Assembly: GCA_046349435.1 (NCBI GenBank)
Contig: JAXMCI010000048.1
Span: 1-54,252 of the forward strand
Reading direction: 5' to 3'
DNA: 54,252 nt
Origin: JAXMCI01 sp046349435
GTDB taxonomy: Bacteria > Pseudomonadota > Alphaproteobacteria > Dongiales > Dongiaceae
This document shows, in pieces, positions 8,827 to 17,102 of this stretch; the stretch's first letter is position 1, and each line of letters opens with the position of its first letter. The notes beneath the pieces are model-generated. The model was not told the DNA's origin and ran no database searches. It worked only from the letters and a program-made list of their open reading frames with translations. The translations under genes were made by a program, and so were the position numbers.

Positions 8827-9097
8827 AAGCTCTCCTTTCATGAGCAGTCGCCTTGCGAGCGCTGATCATTCGACAAGCCGATTCGTTGCCTTCGCGCTCG
8901 CCCTCCCGCCAGCTGTGCACCACCAACAACAGGACCGGACCGACGCGTCCGATGGTGTTCCATCGATCGCCATCCGGGTGTGGATCCGGAAGCGAAAGGT
9001 GCAGCGGGTCATCGAACACCAGCACGGCCGTCTCGAACGAGACGCCGTGCTTGGCGCGATTGGACGCAGCCTTGTCAGGATCCCAGGTTACCAGCAT
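8807..9097 (-). CDS. brnT: BrnT family toxin (ribonuclease)
   Basis: A 96-residue RelE-fold toxin. The N-terminus VTWDPDKAASNRAKHGVSFE is the hallmark of BrnT (W-D-x-x-K-x-x-x-N-x-x-K-H-G-V-x-F). FDDPLHLSLPDP and RWNTIGRVGPVLLLVVHS follow, and then the catalytic-end segment MISARKATAHERRAYEE (R-x-x-S/A-R-x-A-x-x-x-E-R). BrnT cleaves RNA and causes reversible growth arrest (family knowledge). I chose the ATG at 9097; an alternative in-frame start at 9157 would place the promoter-like inverted repeat inside the gene. No Shine-Dalgarno precedes 9097. A/T content rises around its 5' end relative to the flanks, consistent with horizontal transfer, common for such modules. Confidence 0.9.
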   Translation of the reverse strand: MLVTWDPDKAASNRAKHGVSFETAVLVFDDPLHLSLPDPHPDGDRWNTIGRVGPVLLLVVHSWREGEREGNESACRMISARKATAHERRAYEEGSF

Positions 9098-9101
9098 CGG
9101 C

Positions 9102-9129
9102 GGTGTAGCTACATTTATGAGGTTACACC
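9102..9129 (-). promoter_or_regulatory. Putative brnTA promoter and autoregulatory operator
   Basis: An imperfect inverted repeat, GGTGTAGC (9102-9109) and GTTACACC (9122-9129), matches in 7 of 8 positions, with an AT-rich centre. On the minus strand the centre reads ATAAAT (9113-9118), a fair -10 box, with TTGCCC 16 bp upstream as a -35. Transcription would begin within about 10 nt of the brnT ATG. BrnA is known to repress its own operon through such a palindrome; binding here is inferred. Confidence 0.55.
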
Positions 9130-9198
9130 CGACTGGGCAAGACCTCGATCGGGACATCGGCCTGGATCTCTCGCCCGGCGCGGTCTAGCCTCGCCGCC

Positions 9199-10104
9199 AT
9201 GCGCCGCACCAGCCGCTTCCGCCAGCTCGTCGACGCCCCGGAGATCCTCCTGCTGCCGGGGGCGCACGATGCGCTGGCGGTGCGGCTGATCGAGCAGGCG
9301 GGGTTCTCGGCGCTGACCTGCGGCGGCTACAGCGCGACCGCCAGCCTGCTCGGCGCCCCCGACGTGGCGCAGCTCGGCATGAGCGAGATGGCCGAGATGT
9401 ATGCCCGGCTGTGCGACGCCACCGCGCTGCCGATCTTCGCCGACGCCGACACCGGCTACGGCAATACCACCAACGTCGCCCGCACGGTGCGCGCCTACGA
9501 GCGCGCCGGGGTCGCCGCCCTGTTCATCGAGGACCAGCAATCGCCCAAGCGCTGCGGCCACATGGAGGGCAAGCGGGTGGTGCCGGTCGCCGAGATGCTG
9601 GGCAAGATCAAGGCGGCGCTCGACGCGCGGGTCGACGAGGACCTGGTGATCTGCGCGCGCACCGACGCCCGCGCCGTCGAGGGGCTGGACGCCGCCATCG
9701 AGCGGGCGCAGCTGCTGCAGGAGGCCGGCGCCGACATGCTGTTCGTCGAGGCGCCGCTCACCGTCGAGGAGCTGCGGCGGGTCTGCTCCGAGATCCCCGG
9801 CCCGTGCCTGGCCAACAACGTCGAGGGCGGCAAGACCCCGCTGCTGCCGGCCAAGGCGCTGGAGGACATGGGCTTCGCCGCGGTCACCATCCCGATCGCC
9901 GCGACCCACGCCATCGCCGCCGTGCTGGGCGAGCTCTACCGCGCCGTCCGGCGCGACGGCGGCACCGCCGGCTTCACCGGCAAGCTGGTGGGATTCGAGG
10001 CGCTGCACCGGCTGCTCGGGCTGCCGGCGCTGCGCGCCGCCGAGGCCGAGTGCGAGGCCTTCGCCGAGAGCATCCTGGAGCGCGCCGGCGAGAACGGCGA
10101 CTAG
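9199..10104 (+). CDS. Isocitrate lyase/PEP mutase family protein
   Basis: A 301-residue (beta/alpha)8 enzyme. ADADTGYGN (about residues 81-89) is the metal-binding segment, and EDQQSPKRCGHMEGK (about 112-126) carries the KRCGH catalytic loop of the isocitrate lyase superfamily. The superfamily includes methylisocitrate lyase (PrpB), oxaloacetate decarboxylase, PEP mutase and phosphonopyruvate hydrolase. The length and loop are PrpB/oxaloacetate decarboxylase-like. No prp or phosphonate genes lie nearby, so the substrate is left open. The gene stands alone, 101 bp downstream of the divergent brnT start, with an unrelated gene 160 bp after it. I chose the ATG at 9199; there is no clear Shine-Dalgarno. 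Confidence 0.85.
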   Translation: MRRTSRFRQLVDAPEILLLPGAHDALAVRLIEQAGFSALTCGGYSATASLLGAPDVAQLGMSEMAEMYARLCDATALPIFADADTGYGNTTNVARTVRAYERAGVAALFIEDQQSPKRCGHMEGKRVVPVAEMLGKIKAALDARVDEDLVICARTDARAVEGLDAAIERAQLLQEAGADMLFVEAPLTVEELRRVCSEIPGPCLANNVEGGKTPLLPAKALEDMGFAAVTIPIAATHAIAAVLGELYRAVRRDGGTAGFTGKLVGFEALHRLLGLPALRAAEAECEAFAESILERAGENGD

Positions 10105-10264
10105 CCGCCGACCAGCGGAGGCCGCCATTGGGCCGCCAGCGGGGCCGCTTGACAGCGGCGGCCGGCCGCGCCATAAGCCGCGCCCCTGCCAGCCGGACGG
10201 CCGTCCCACCCTCGCCCTCCGGCGCGGGGCGGCGGCGCCGTCGCAGCGACCCGAGGAGGCGGCC

Positions 10265-11032
10265 ATGCGTGCGGACATGGCGAAGATCATCGTCGAGCGG
10301 CCGCGCCGCGGCGGCGGCCCCGGCAAGGGCCGTCCCCTGCCGCTCGAGGAGCGGCCGGCGCACGAGGGCATGCGGCGCCGGCACGCACTGCGCGGCCAGA
10401 CGAAGTCGCTGAACGAGAACCTGAGCCCGCTGCGCCGCTACCTCGAGCGCCAGGTCGGCCGGCCCTGGGCCAAGGTCCATGCCGAGATCGCGCGCCACCT
10501 GCGGGTCGACAGCACCGTGCAGCAGCATGTCCGCGACCACGTCGCGGGCATCGTCGCGCTGACGCTGCCGCCGGCCGGCCAGCGCGGCCTGTGGTGGCCG
10601 CGGCTCTATGTCGATCCGCGCGACGGGCTGCTGAAGCGGACGGACCGGCGGCCCGAGGTCCGTGCCGCGCTGGCGGCGCGGCGCCGCCGGCCGGCGGCCG
10701 CCGCCGACCGCGTGCCGCTCGGGCCGGATCGCGAGGCGCGGCGGATCGACGGGCTGTGGTACGAGGTGCGGCTGTCGCCCCTGCCCGATCCGGTCTACGC
10801 GGCGGCGCCCGGCGGCGGCGAGATCCCGGATCGCCGGCCGCGGCTTGTCACGCCCGCGGTGCGCGACGCAGTCACCGGGGCCGCAATCCCCGCCGGCCCG
10901 CCCTGCGACGAGCGGCGGGCCTGGGTCGAGTATCGCTGGGCCTATCCCGACCGGCGCTATGCCAGCGCCAAGCGGATGCTGTCGCGCGCCGAGCTGCGGC
11001 GCTGCCGGCTGAGCAACGCGCCGGACCTCTGA
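10265..11032 (+). CDS. Conserved hypothetical protein (function unknown)
   Basis: A 255-residue, very basic protein I cannot assign to a named function. The N-terminus MAKIIVERPRRGGGPGKGR is Arg/Gly rich. The central block SLNENLSPLRRYLERQVGRP, then WAKVHAEIARHLRVDSTVQQ and HVRDHV, looks like a conserved helical domain, and the C-terminus ends ASAKRMLSRAELRRCRLSN. No signal peptide or membrane helix is present. An ATG at 10277 (MAKII) is an alternative start; 10265 follows GGAGGCGG with good spacing. The gene stands alone between the lyase and a convergent Sel1 gene. The charge suggests nucleic-acid or ribosome contact, but that is speculation. Confidence 0.75.
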   Translation: MRADMAKIIVERPRRGGGPGKGRPLPLEERPAHEGMRRRHALRGQTKSLNENLSPLRRYLERQVGRPWAKVHAEIARHLRVDSTVQQHVRDHVAGIVALTLPPAGQRGLWWPRLYVDPRDGLLKRTDRRPEVRAALAARRRRPAAAADRVPLGPDREARRIDGLWYEVRLSPLPDPVYAAAPGGGEIPDRRPRLVTPAVRDAVTGAAIPAGPPCDERRAWVEYRWAYPDRRYASAKRMLSRAELRRCRLSNAPDL

Positions 11033-11048
11033 GCCGCGGCGGCAGGGA

Positions 11049-11630
11049 TCAGTAGACCGGCTTGGCCTTCCAGGCCTCGGCCAGCTTCTTGGCCGCGGCG
11101 ACGTCGGAGGGGCGCATCACGCTCGCCACCGAGTCGCGGGCCTGCACGGCCTCGCGGTTGCCGCCCTTGGCCGCCAGGGCGAACCAGAAATACGCCTTGC
11201 TGTAGTCCTTCGGCAGCCCGAAGCCGTAGGTGTAGAGCGTGCCGAGCCGCGCCTGCGCGTCGGCATCGCCCTGGTCGGCCGCCTTCTGGAACCAGCCGGC
11301 GGCGACCTTGTAGTCGCGGTCGACGCCGTCGCCCTCGTAGTAGAGGACGCCGATGTTGGTCTGGGCCGAGGGCTCGTTCACGTCGGCCGCCTGGCTCAGC
11401 CAGCGCATCGCGGCGCCATAGTCCAGCTTGACCCCCTTCCCGGTCATGTACATGTAGCCGAGCTTGGCCTGGGCCTGGGGGTTGCCCTGCGCGGCCGGGC
11501 CGCGCAGCTCGCGATAGGCGGTCTGGAAGTCGCCCCGCTCGTAGGCCGCCATGCCCCGGTCCATGTCGGCCCGGGCCGGCATCGCCAGCACGCCGGCCAA
11601 CAGGCAGCCGGCCAGGATCGCCCTGCGCAT
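11049..11630 (-). CDS. Exported Sel1-like tetratricopeptide repeat protein
   Basis: A 193-residue protein with a clear Sec signal peptide (MRRAILAGCLLAGVLAMPARA, cleavage probably after ARA near residue 21). Three Sel1-type repeats follow, recognisable by AQAKLGYMYMTGKGVKLDYG, AQTNIGVLYYEGDGVDRDY and AQARLGTLYTYGFGLPKDY; each is followed by A-x-x-W/F helices. Sel1 proteins are periplasmic scaffolds that mediate protein-protein contacts, often in envelope or stress pathways (family knowledge). The partner is not evident here. It converges with the unknown gene at 10265-11032 (16 bp apart) and is 63 bp downstream of the MFS exporter on the same strand, so shared transcription with it is possible. 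Confidence 0.88.
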   Translation of the reverse strand: MRRAILAGCLLAGVLAMPARADMDRGMAAYERGDFQTAYRELRGPAAQGNPQAQAKLGYMYMTGKGVKLDYGAAMRWLSQAADVNEPSAQTNIGVLYYEGDGVDRDYKVAAGWFQKAADQGDADAQARLGTLYTYGFGLPKDYSKAYFWFALAAKGGNREAVQARDSVASVMRPSDVAAAKKLAEAWKAKPVY

Positions 11631-11693
11631 CTCCCCCGCTCCGTCTTCCTGCCCTGACGACCTATCATGTCAGGAGGAGCGCCGCGGTTGCAA

Positions 11694-13193
11694 TCACTCC
11701 GCTGCGGAAGCCGCCGGACGGTGGCGGAGCGGGATCTCCTTCAGCACCACCAGACCGAGGACCGAGAGCGCGGTCAGGCCGGCGCCGACCAGGAAGAACC
11801 GGGAGAAGGCGGTGCCGGCGGCGGCGACCAGCGCCGGCTCGCGCGCCGCCTCGAGCAGCATGGCGAGGTCGGAGCCGGGCGCCAGCGCGCTGCCGCTGGC
11901 TGCCAGCGAGCCGAGCAGCACGGCGCCGAGCGCGGCGATGCCGACCGCGCCGCCGAGCGTGCGGAAGAAGGTGTGCACGGCCGTCGCCGTGCCGAGGTCG
12001 CCCGGCGTCGTGGCGTTCTGGGTCGCGACCAGCAGCGCCGGCATGGTGGTGCCGAGCCCGATGCCGATGGCGAGCAGCCCGCCGGCCACGCCGAGCACCC
12101 CGATCCGGTCGGCGGCGATGCCGAGCAGCAGCAGGGCCAGGGCCGCCAGCGCCGCGCCGGCGATCGGCACCTTCTTGTAGCGGCCGACCAGCCGCATGTA
12201 CTGGCCGGAGACGACGGCGCCCAGCACCACGCCGATCATCTCCGGGATCAGCACGACGCCGGCCTGGCCCGCCGACAGGCCGCGGCAGAGCTCGAGATAG
12301 AGCGGCAGGTAGACGATGACGCTGACATTCACCAGCATGATCAGCAGCCCGACCGCCGCCGACAGCCGGATCACCGGGTTGCGCAGCAGCGGCAGCGGCA
12401 GCACCGGCTCGCTGGCGACGCCCTGCCGCCAGACGAAGGCGGCGCCGAGCAGCAGCGCGGCGGCGAGCAGCCCGAGGATCGGCGCCGAGAGCCAGCCATA
12501 GCGCTGGCCGCCCCAGGTCACCGCCAGCAGCAGCGCCAGGGTCGCGGCGACCATCAGCAGCGAGCCCGGATAGTCGATGTGGTGGCGCGTGCCGCGCACC
12601 GGCAGGCGCCGCAGCGTGCGCTCGATGATCACCGCGGCGATGGCGCAGAGCGGCAGGTTGATCCAGAAGATCAGGGTCCAGGAGAAGCGCTCGGCGAAGA
12701 CGCCGCCGAGCAGCGGCCCGGCGACGCTGGAGAAGGCGTAGGTCGAGGCGAAGTAGCCCTGGTAGCGGCCGCGCTCGCGCGGCGAGATGACGTCGCCGAC
12801 GACCGTGTTGGCGAGCGCGATCAGCCCGCCGCCGCCCACCCCCTGCAGCCCGCGGGCGGCGATCAGCGACAGCATGTCGGGGGCCAGCGCGCAGAGCAGC
12901 GAGCCGACCGAGAAGATGGCGATGGCGACCAGCAGCAGCCGCCGCCGGCCGTAGAGGTCGGAGAGCTTGCCGTAGATCGGGGTGACCGCCGTCGAGCTCA
13001 GCAGGTAGGCGGTGGCGACCCAGCCGATGGCGCTGAAGTCGCCGAGCTCGCGGCCGATCGTCGGCAGCGCCGGCGCCACGATCGTCTGGTCGAGGCCGGC
13101 CAGCAGCATCGCCAGCATGACGCCGAAGATGATGGTGCGCAGCTCGCGGCGCGGGAACGCCGTGACGCCGGCATCGACGGTGAGGCTGGCCAT
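11694..13193 (-). CDS. DHA2 family (14-TM) MFS drug exporter
   Basis: A 499-residue major facilitator of the EmrB/QacA type. TM1 ends in AGLDQTIVAPALPTIGREL, the DHA2 motif D1. Motif A is GKLSDLYGRRRLL in loop 2-3, and motif C, which marks antiporters, is SVAGPLLGG in TM5. About fourteen hydrophobic segments can be counted. Such proteins export hydrophobic drugs or other toxic compounds against a proton gradient (family knowledge); the substrate is unknown. The open frame extends upstream to 13313, but that extension is Arg/Pro-rich and atypical, so I start at the ATG at 13193 (MASLTVDAGV). No TetR or MarR regulator is adjacent. The only downstream same-strand gene is the Sel1 protein. Confidence 0.9.
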   Translation of the reverse strand: MASLTVDAGVTAFPRRELRTIIFGVMLAMLLAGLDQTIVAPALPTIGRELGDFSAIGWVATAYLLSSTAVTPIYGKLSDLYGRRRLLLVAIAIFSVGSLLCALAPDMLSLIAARGLQGVGGGGLIALANTVVGDVISPRERGRYQGYFASTYAFSSVAGPLLGGVFAERFSWTLIFWINLPLCAIAAVIIERTLRRLPVRGTRHHIDYPGSLLMVAATLALLLAVTWGGQRYGWLSAPILGLLAAALLLGAAFVWRQGVASEPVLPLPLLRNPVIRLSAAVGLLIMLVNVSVIVYLPLYLELCRGLSAGQAGVVLIPEMIGVVLGAVVSGQYMRLVGRYKKVPIAGAALAALALLLLGIAADRIGVLGVAGGLLAIGIGLGTTMPALLVATQNATTPGDLGTATAVHTFFRTLGGAVGIAALGAVLLGSLAASGSALAPGSDLAMLLEAAREPALVAAAGTAFSRFFLVGAGLTALSVLGLVVLKEIPLRHRPAASAAE

Positions 13194-13373
13194 GCGGGAT
13201 GGGTCGCTCGGGAAAGGCCTGCTTCTTATCGGATCTCCGCGGGCCCGGCACTCGCGCCGATGCGGCATGGCTGGGTTGCGCGCGCCGGAGGGTGATCCGC
13301 GCGGCGGCGACAAGCCCGGGCTCGCCCGCCCCGGGCCTGGACAAGCCCGGGATCAACGATCCGGCGACGAGGT

Positions 13374-13395
13374 CACTGCGCGCTCACTGCGCGCT
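13374..13395. repeat. 11-bp tandem duplication at the 3' end of the 75-residue ORF
   Basis: CACTGCGCGCT occurs twice back to back (13374-13384 and 13385-13395). The stop codon of the small minus-strand gene (13384-13386) lies across the junction, so a change in copy number would alter its C-terminus. Confidence 0.8.
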
Positions 13396-13611
13396 CGGGC
13401 CGGTCCGGCGGGCGTAGGTGAACGGGTCGCCAGTTTGCCCGGAGCCGAATTGCTCGAGCTTGCCGGCCGCGACCAGCTCGCCAAGGACCAGGCTGATGCG
13501 CTTGTGGCCGCGCACCCTGCCGAAGATCGCGTGCGCGATCTCCCGTTGGTTCAGCCGCTGCTCGCCCATCGCGCCTTCGATTGCGGTCTTGATCTCGGCT
13601 CCGTCGATCAT
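13384..13611 (-). CDS. Small hypothetical protein, possible winged-helix fold
   Basis: A 75-residue protein. RLNQREIAHAIFGRVRGHKR and LVLGELVAAGKLEQF have the helix-turn-helix-plus-wing look of small DNA-binding or regulatory proteins, but I recognise no family. The ATG at 13611 is preceded by GGGAGAT with good spacing, which supports it being a real gene. It is followed by an 11-bp tandem duplication that includes the stop codon. An AT-rich segment lies about 80 bp upstream (13694-13716) in otherwise GC-rich DNA and could hold its promoter. The neighbours give no hint of its role. Confidence 0.6.
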   Translation of the reverse strand: MIDGAEIKTAIEGAMGEQRLNQREIAHAIFGRVRGHKRISLVLGELVAAGKLEQFGSGQTGDPFTYARRTGPSAQ

Positions 13612-13950
13612 GCTGGATCTCCCTGCCCCCCGTGGCGCGGCGCGTTCGGGGGTTCACCCAGAGACAACCCCCCAGCCGGCCGAGCGCCTGGACGGCAAGA
13701 AAATATAAATTTGTTGCCCACACCGCCTTGAGGGCTCAGGGTGGGTTGACAGCCGCAACGTGATCGGCCGCGACGTGATCGGCGCCCCAGGGAGCTGGCC
13801 TTGACGGCAAGCTGGCGTGCGATCGGGCGAGCGGACGATCGATCAGGAGCTTCGACATCCAGCGGGGCTTGGATTCGCATCGAGGATGATCGCCAACCCG
13901 GCGTGCTTTGGGATCATTGACCCCGGCGTTTCTCACGAGAGGTCGACCCC
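13612..13950. other. Gene-free region with AT-rich island and tandem repeat
   Basis: No convincing coding frame was found over 339 bp. The region holds a short AT-rich island (AAAATATAAATTTG, about 13700-13713) that could serve as promoter for the small minus-strand gene. It also holds a TTGACA hexamer (13745-13750) pointing right and a 15-bp tandem repeat (13753-13782) upstream of the response regulator. Confidence 0.6.
13753..13782. repeat. 15-bp tandem direct repeat upstream of response regulator
   Basis: CCGCAACGTGATCGG (13753-13767) is followed directly by CCGCGACGTGATCGG (13768-13782), 14 of 15 identical. It starts 3 bp after a TTGACA hexamer and lies about 170-200 bp before the response regulator start. 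It could be a pair of regulator sites; no protein can be named. Confidence 0.5.
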
Positions 13951-14334
13951 ATGCAGAACAACGGGCGGGCGCGTCGGCGCGTTCTCGTCGTCGAGGACCA
14001 GCTTGTCATCGCGATGCACCTCGAGGAGATCGTTTGCTCGGCCGGCTGCGAGGTGGTCGGACCCTTCGGCCGGCTCGATCACGCCGTGATAGCGGCCAGT
14101 GACATCCTTCTCGACGCCGCGCTCCTTGACGTCGACCTCGGAGGCGAAGCTTCCTTCCCGGTGGCCCACGTCCTGCGGAAGCGGGGCATCCCCTTCGCGT
14201 TCGTCACCGGCCAGCCCCAATGGCAGATCCCCGTCGATCTGCACGCCATCCCGGTGATGGCCAAGCCGATCACCGAGCGCGGCGTCCGCCTGGCCCTTCT
14301 CCATCTGCTCGAGCCCTATGCGGTTCCCGGCTGA
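13951..14334 (+). CDS. Single-domain response regulator (CheY-like receiver)
   Basis: A 127-residue receiver domain with no output domain. The acidic pocket is E15-D16 (VLVVEDQ), the phosphoacceptor is D60 in ALLDVDLGG, the switch Thr is in FVTGQ, and the conserved Lys is in VMAKPI. This subtype, with GCEVVGPFG and LLDVDLGGE, is typical of receivers working with HWE/HisKA_2 kinases in alphaproteobacteria (family knowledge). No such kinase is encoded in the window, so it is an orphan here. GC content looks lower than in the flanking genes. The ATG at 13951 is preceded by GAGAGGT with adequate spacing. Confidence 0.88.
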   Translation: MQNNGRARRRVLVVEDQLVIAMHLEEIVCSAGCEVVGPFGRLDHAVIAASDILLDAALLDVDLGGEASFPVAHVLRKRGIPFAFVTGQPQWQIPVDLHAIPVMAKPITERGVRLALLHLLEPYAVPG

Positions 14335-14430
14335 GATCTCAGTCCGTGCTGCCCGCCGGCATGGTCGTCGAGCCGATCGAGCCGACCGACCTCGCCGCCC
14401 GGCTCGCCTCGGCGCAGCGCCCCGGACGTA

Positions 14431-15426
14431 CTAGCGCCGGGTCAGCCGGGCGAGGATGTCGCGGCGGAGATCGTCGAGGCCGGGGCGGTCGTCCTCGTCG
14501 AAGGGCACCGGCCGGCAGGTCTCGACGGTGAGCAGGCCGAGCCCGGAGACGCGCACCGCGGCGTAGACGCCCTCCGCCAGCTTGCTCGAGACCAGCTCGG
14601 CGAGGCTGCCGCCGAGATGCTGCACCCAGAGATTGGCGGCGACGTCGGCCGCGGAGAACAGCGCCGCGTTGCGGATGACATGGCGCGCCAGCACCAGGGT
14701 CGAGGTCAGGCCCGGCCGGAAGCCGTAGACCTCGGCGATCTCCCGGATCATGCGCAGCGAGCGGGCGACCGCCAGCAGCGCGTCGAGCGCCGCCACCGGG
14801 CTGACCGAGACGCCGACGCCGATCCACTGCGCGCTGCGGGTGACGGCGCGGAACGCCTCCTTGTCGAGCGGCCGGATGATCTCGCGCTGGAACAGCGCCA
14901 CCACGTCGCGGTCGGCGTGGGTCTCCAGCACCATGTCCTCGAGCCGGCGGAAGCGCTCCGCGGCGCCCGGCCGGTCGATGAAGAGCGGCTTGACATGGGC
15001 GAGGAAGCGGGCGGCCTCGCCATGCGCGTCCGAGCGGCTGAGGCGGCGCGCCTCCTCGCGCACCCGCTCGACCGTCTCCAGGCGCCGCAGCTGCCGCAGC
15101 TCGGCGAGGATCCACCACAGGCCGCTGGCGCCGGCCAGCCCGAGCAGCGCCGACATCGCGGCGCCGAGCAGCAGGCTGCGCTGGTACATGTCGGCGACGA
15201 AGAAGCCGGCCTGGACGGAGACCGCGGCCACCAGGAATGCCGCCACCGAGCCGAGGAACCAGCGCCCGGCGCGCGAGCGCCGCCGCGGCTCCGGCGGCAG
15301 CAGCTCGGCCGCCGGCGCGGCCGGCTCCGCCAGCGCCGTCTCCGGCAGGGCCGGCTCGAGCGGCTCGACGCGGATCGCCTGCTCGACGGGATAGAGGCCG
15401 GGACGCAGCCGTTCGGGACCGGTCAC
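14431..15426 (-). CDS. YcjF family membrane protein (TIGR01620/DUF697)
   Basis: A 331-residue protein starting at a GTG (15426) that overlaps the ycjX stop by 4 bp (GTGA). Two transmembrane helices sit at about residues 60-120 (FLGSVAAFLVAAVSVQAGFF and LLLGAAMSALLGLAGASGLW). The C-terminal half is the DUF697 domain, with QWIGVGVSVSPVAALDALLA, IREIAEVYGFRPG and LWVQHLGGSLAELVSSKLAEG. YcjF always travels with the YcjX GTPase-like protein in proteobacteria, often in stress-responsive operons (family knowledge); the biochemical role is not known. The Pro/Ala-rich stretch before the first helix is low-complexity and variable. The tight overlap indicates translational coupling with ycjX. Confidence 0.88.
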   Translation of the reverse strand: MTGPERLRPGLYPVEQAIRVEPLEPALPETALAEPAAPAAELLPPEPRRRSRAGRWFLGSVAAFLVAAVSVQAGFFVADMYQRSLLLGAAMSALLGLAGASGLWWILAELRQLRRLETVERVREEARRLSRSDAHGEAARFLAHVKPLFIDRPGAAERFRRLEDMVLETHADRDVVALFQREIIRPLDKEAFRAVTRSAQWIGVGVSVSPVAALDALLAVARSLRMIREIAEVYGFRPGLTSTLVLARHVIRNAALFSAADVAANLWVQHLGGSLAELVSSKLAEGVYAAVRVSGLGLLTVETCRPVPFDEDDRPGLDDLRRDILARLTRR

Positions 15427-16853
15427 GTGAAGCTGTCTCCGATGAGGAAGGCGAGGGCGCGGTCGAGGTTGATGCTGCGGAAGCCGCGGCGGCCGGCATC
15501 GGCCAGGCTCGGCGGCTTGAAGTCGATGAAGCGGAAGCGCTGCTCCGCCCACTCCGCCGGCTCGGGGAACGCGCCGGGGATCTCGCCGGGATAGAGGACG
15601 CGCTCCTCGCGCTCGCCGGCCGGCACGCCCTGCAGCCCGGCCACCGCCTGGCCGTGGAAGGTCAGCGTCGCGTTGCGCGTCGAGCGGATCGCGGCGACCA
15701 GCTCGAAGGCCAGCCGGGCGCCCTCCGCCTCGATCGCCGCCGCCTCCCCCGCCACCATCGCCTGCAGCAGCAGGCGCAGGTTGTTGTACTGGTTCACCGT
15801 GATGTGATCGGCCTTGGTCGCGGCGAACAGCACGCGGTCGATGCGGCGGTCGAACAGCCGGCGGATCCAGAACAGCCGGCCATAGTCGAAGCTCTCGAGG
15901 ATCTGGCGCAGCGCGTCGCGGGCGTCGATGAAGGCGGCGTGGCTGGTGTTGAGCGCGGTCAGCAGGTCGACCAGCACCGCCTGCCGGTCGAACTGCCGGA
16001 AGTGATCGCGGTAGAAGGGCTCGACCACCTGCCGGCAATAGGCCTGGTAGCGCTTCGCCATCTCGGCCTGCAGCGAGCCCGCACCGCCGCCGGGCGGCAG
16101 CGGGCAGAAGGCGAGCAGCGCCGGGTCGGTGTCGCCCGGCAGCAGGAAGCGGCCGGGCTGCACCAGGCTGAGGCCGATCTCGGGCCGGCGGCAGGCGGCG
16201 AGGAATTCCTTGTAGGCGGCGACCGCCGCCTCGACCGGCTGGCCCGCCGCCGGCCGCGCCGGCTCCAGCCCGGCGAGCAGCCGCCGCCAGCCGGCCGAGA
16301 GCTCGGCCCGCGGCCCGCCGCCGCAGGCCGCCAGCACCTCGGCCGACCATTGCGCGAAGTCCTTGCGCAGCAGCGGCAGGTCGAGCAGCCACTCGCCGGG
16401 ATAGTCGACGATGACCAGCGTCAGGGTCGCCTGCTCGGCCAGCCGGCGCGCCACGAAGCCCTGCGGCCGGTAGTCGATCGCCAGCCGGAGCTCGGTGATG
16501 TCCCGGGTCTGCGGCGGCCAGACCGGCTCGCTGCGGGTGAGCAGCTCGAGCGCGCGGTCGAACGGGAAGGGCCGCCGCCGGCGCGGCGCCTCCAGCCGCA
16601 CCGCCAGGACGTGCCCGCGCTCCACCGCCGGCAGGAACGGCATCAGCTCGGGCCGCGAGCGGGCCAGCATCAGGTTATGGATCAGCGCCGTGGTGAACAC
16701 CGTCTTGCCGGACCGGGCGAGGCCGGTGACGCCGACCCGCACGGTGCGCGCCAGCCCCTCGCGCGCCAGCGACTCGACCTGCCGGCCGGCCAGCCCGGCC
16801 AGCTCGTCGAGAGCGGCCCAGGAGCGATCGAGAATGGAGCTGCTCGGCTTCAT
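15423..16853 (-). CDS. YcjX family P-loop NTPase (DUF463)
   Basis: A 476-residue protein. The Walker A/G1 motif GLARSGKT is at residues 44-51 in the context VRVGVTGLARSGKTVFTTAL, the standard start of YcjX. TLVIVDYPGEWLLDLPLL (around residue 145) is the G3-like segment with D-x-P-G, and VLFAATKADHI is a G4-like motif (TKAD). YcjX is a GTPase-like partner of the YcjF membrane protein encoded immediately downstream, with overlapping stop and start codons. An in-frame ATG at 16910 would add 19 atypical residues. I prefer 16853, which gives MKPSSSILDRSW. The 249 bp upstream to the next gene shows no further coding frame. Confidence 0.9.
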   Translation of the reverse strand: MKPSSSILDRSWAALDELAGLAGRQVESLAREGLARTVRVGVTGLARSGKTVFTTALIHNLMLARSRPELMPFLPAVERGHVLAVRLEAPRRRRPFPFDRALELLTRSEPVWPPQTRDITELRLAIDYRPQGFVARRLAEQATLTLVIVDYPGEWLLDLPLLRKDFAQWSAEVLAACGGGPRAELSAGWRRLLAGLEPARPAAGQPVEAAVAAYKEFLAACRRPEIGLSLVQPGRFLLPGDTDPALLAFCPLPPGGGAGSLQAEMAKRYQAYCRQVVEPFYRDHFRQFDRQAVLVDLLTALNTSHAAFIDARDALRQILESFDYGRLFWIRRLFDRRIDRVLFAATKADHITVNQYNNLRLLLQAMVAGEAAAIEAEGARLAFELVAAIRSTRNATLTFHGQAVAGLQGVPAGEREERVLYPGEIPGAFPEPAEWAEQRFRFIDFKPPSLADAGRRGFRSINLDRALAFLIGDSFT

Positions 16854-17102
16854 CGGGCGGATATGGGGACGCGGCGCAGCCTGCGCGAGCCTGAACGGAG
16901 CCGCCATCATAGCGCGTTCCGCCCGGCCGCGACGCCTCGGCGAGCAGCGGAGCCGGCGGCCGCCTCGCCTGTCCTGCTCGCCGCGGGTGCGACACCGATG
17001 CGAGAGGGGCGCCCCGTCGGATTGCCGGGGCGGCGCCGTTCAACCGGACGGGTCCCGCCGGGCGGCAGCGCCGGGGCCTGCGAGCAGAGGTGACCGTCCC
17101 GC

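Noticed and set aside
14335..14430. Possible C-terminal extension or second domain after the response regulator
   Set aside because: The regulator has its own TGA at 14332-14334 and the following open frame is short, shifted and without a start signal.
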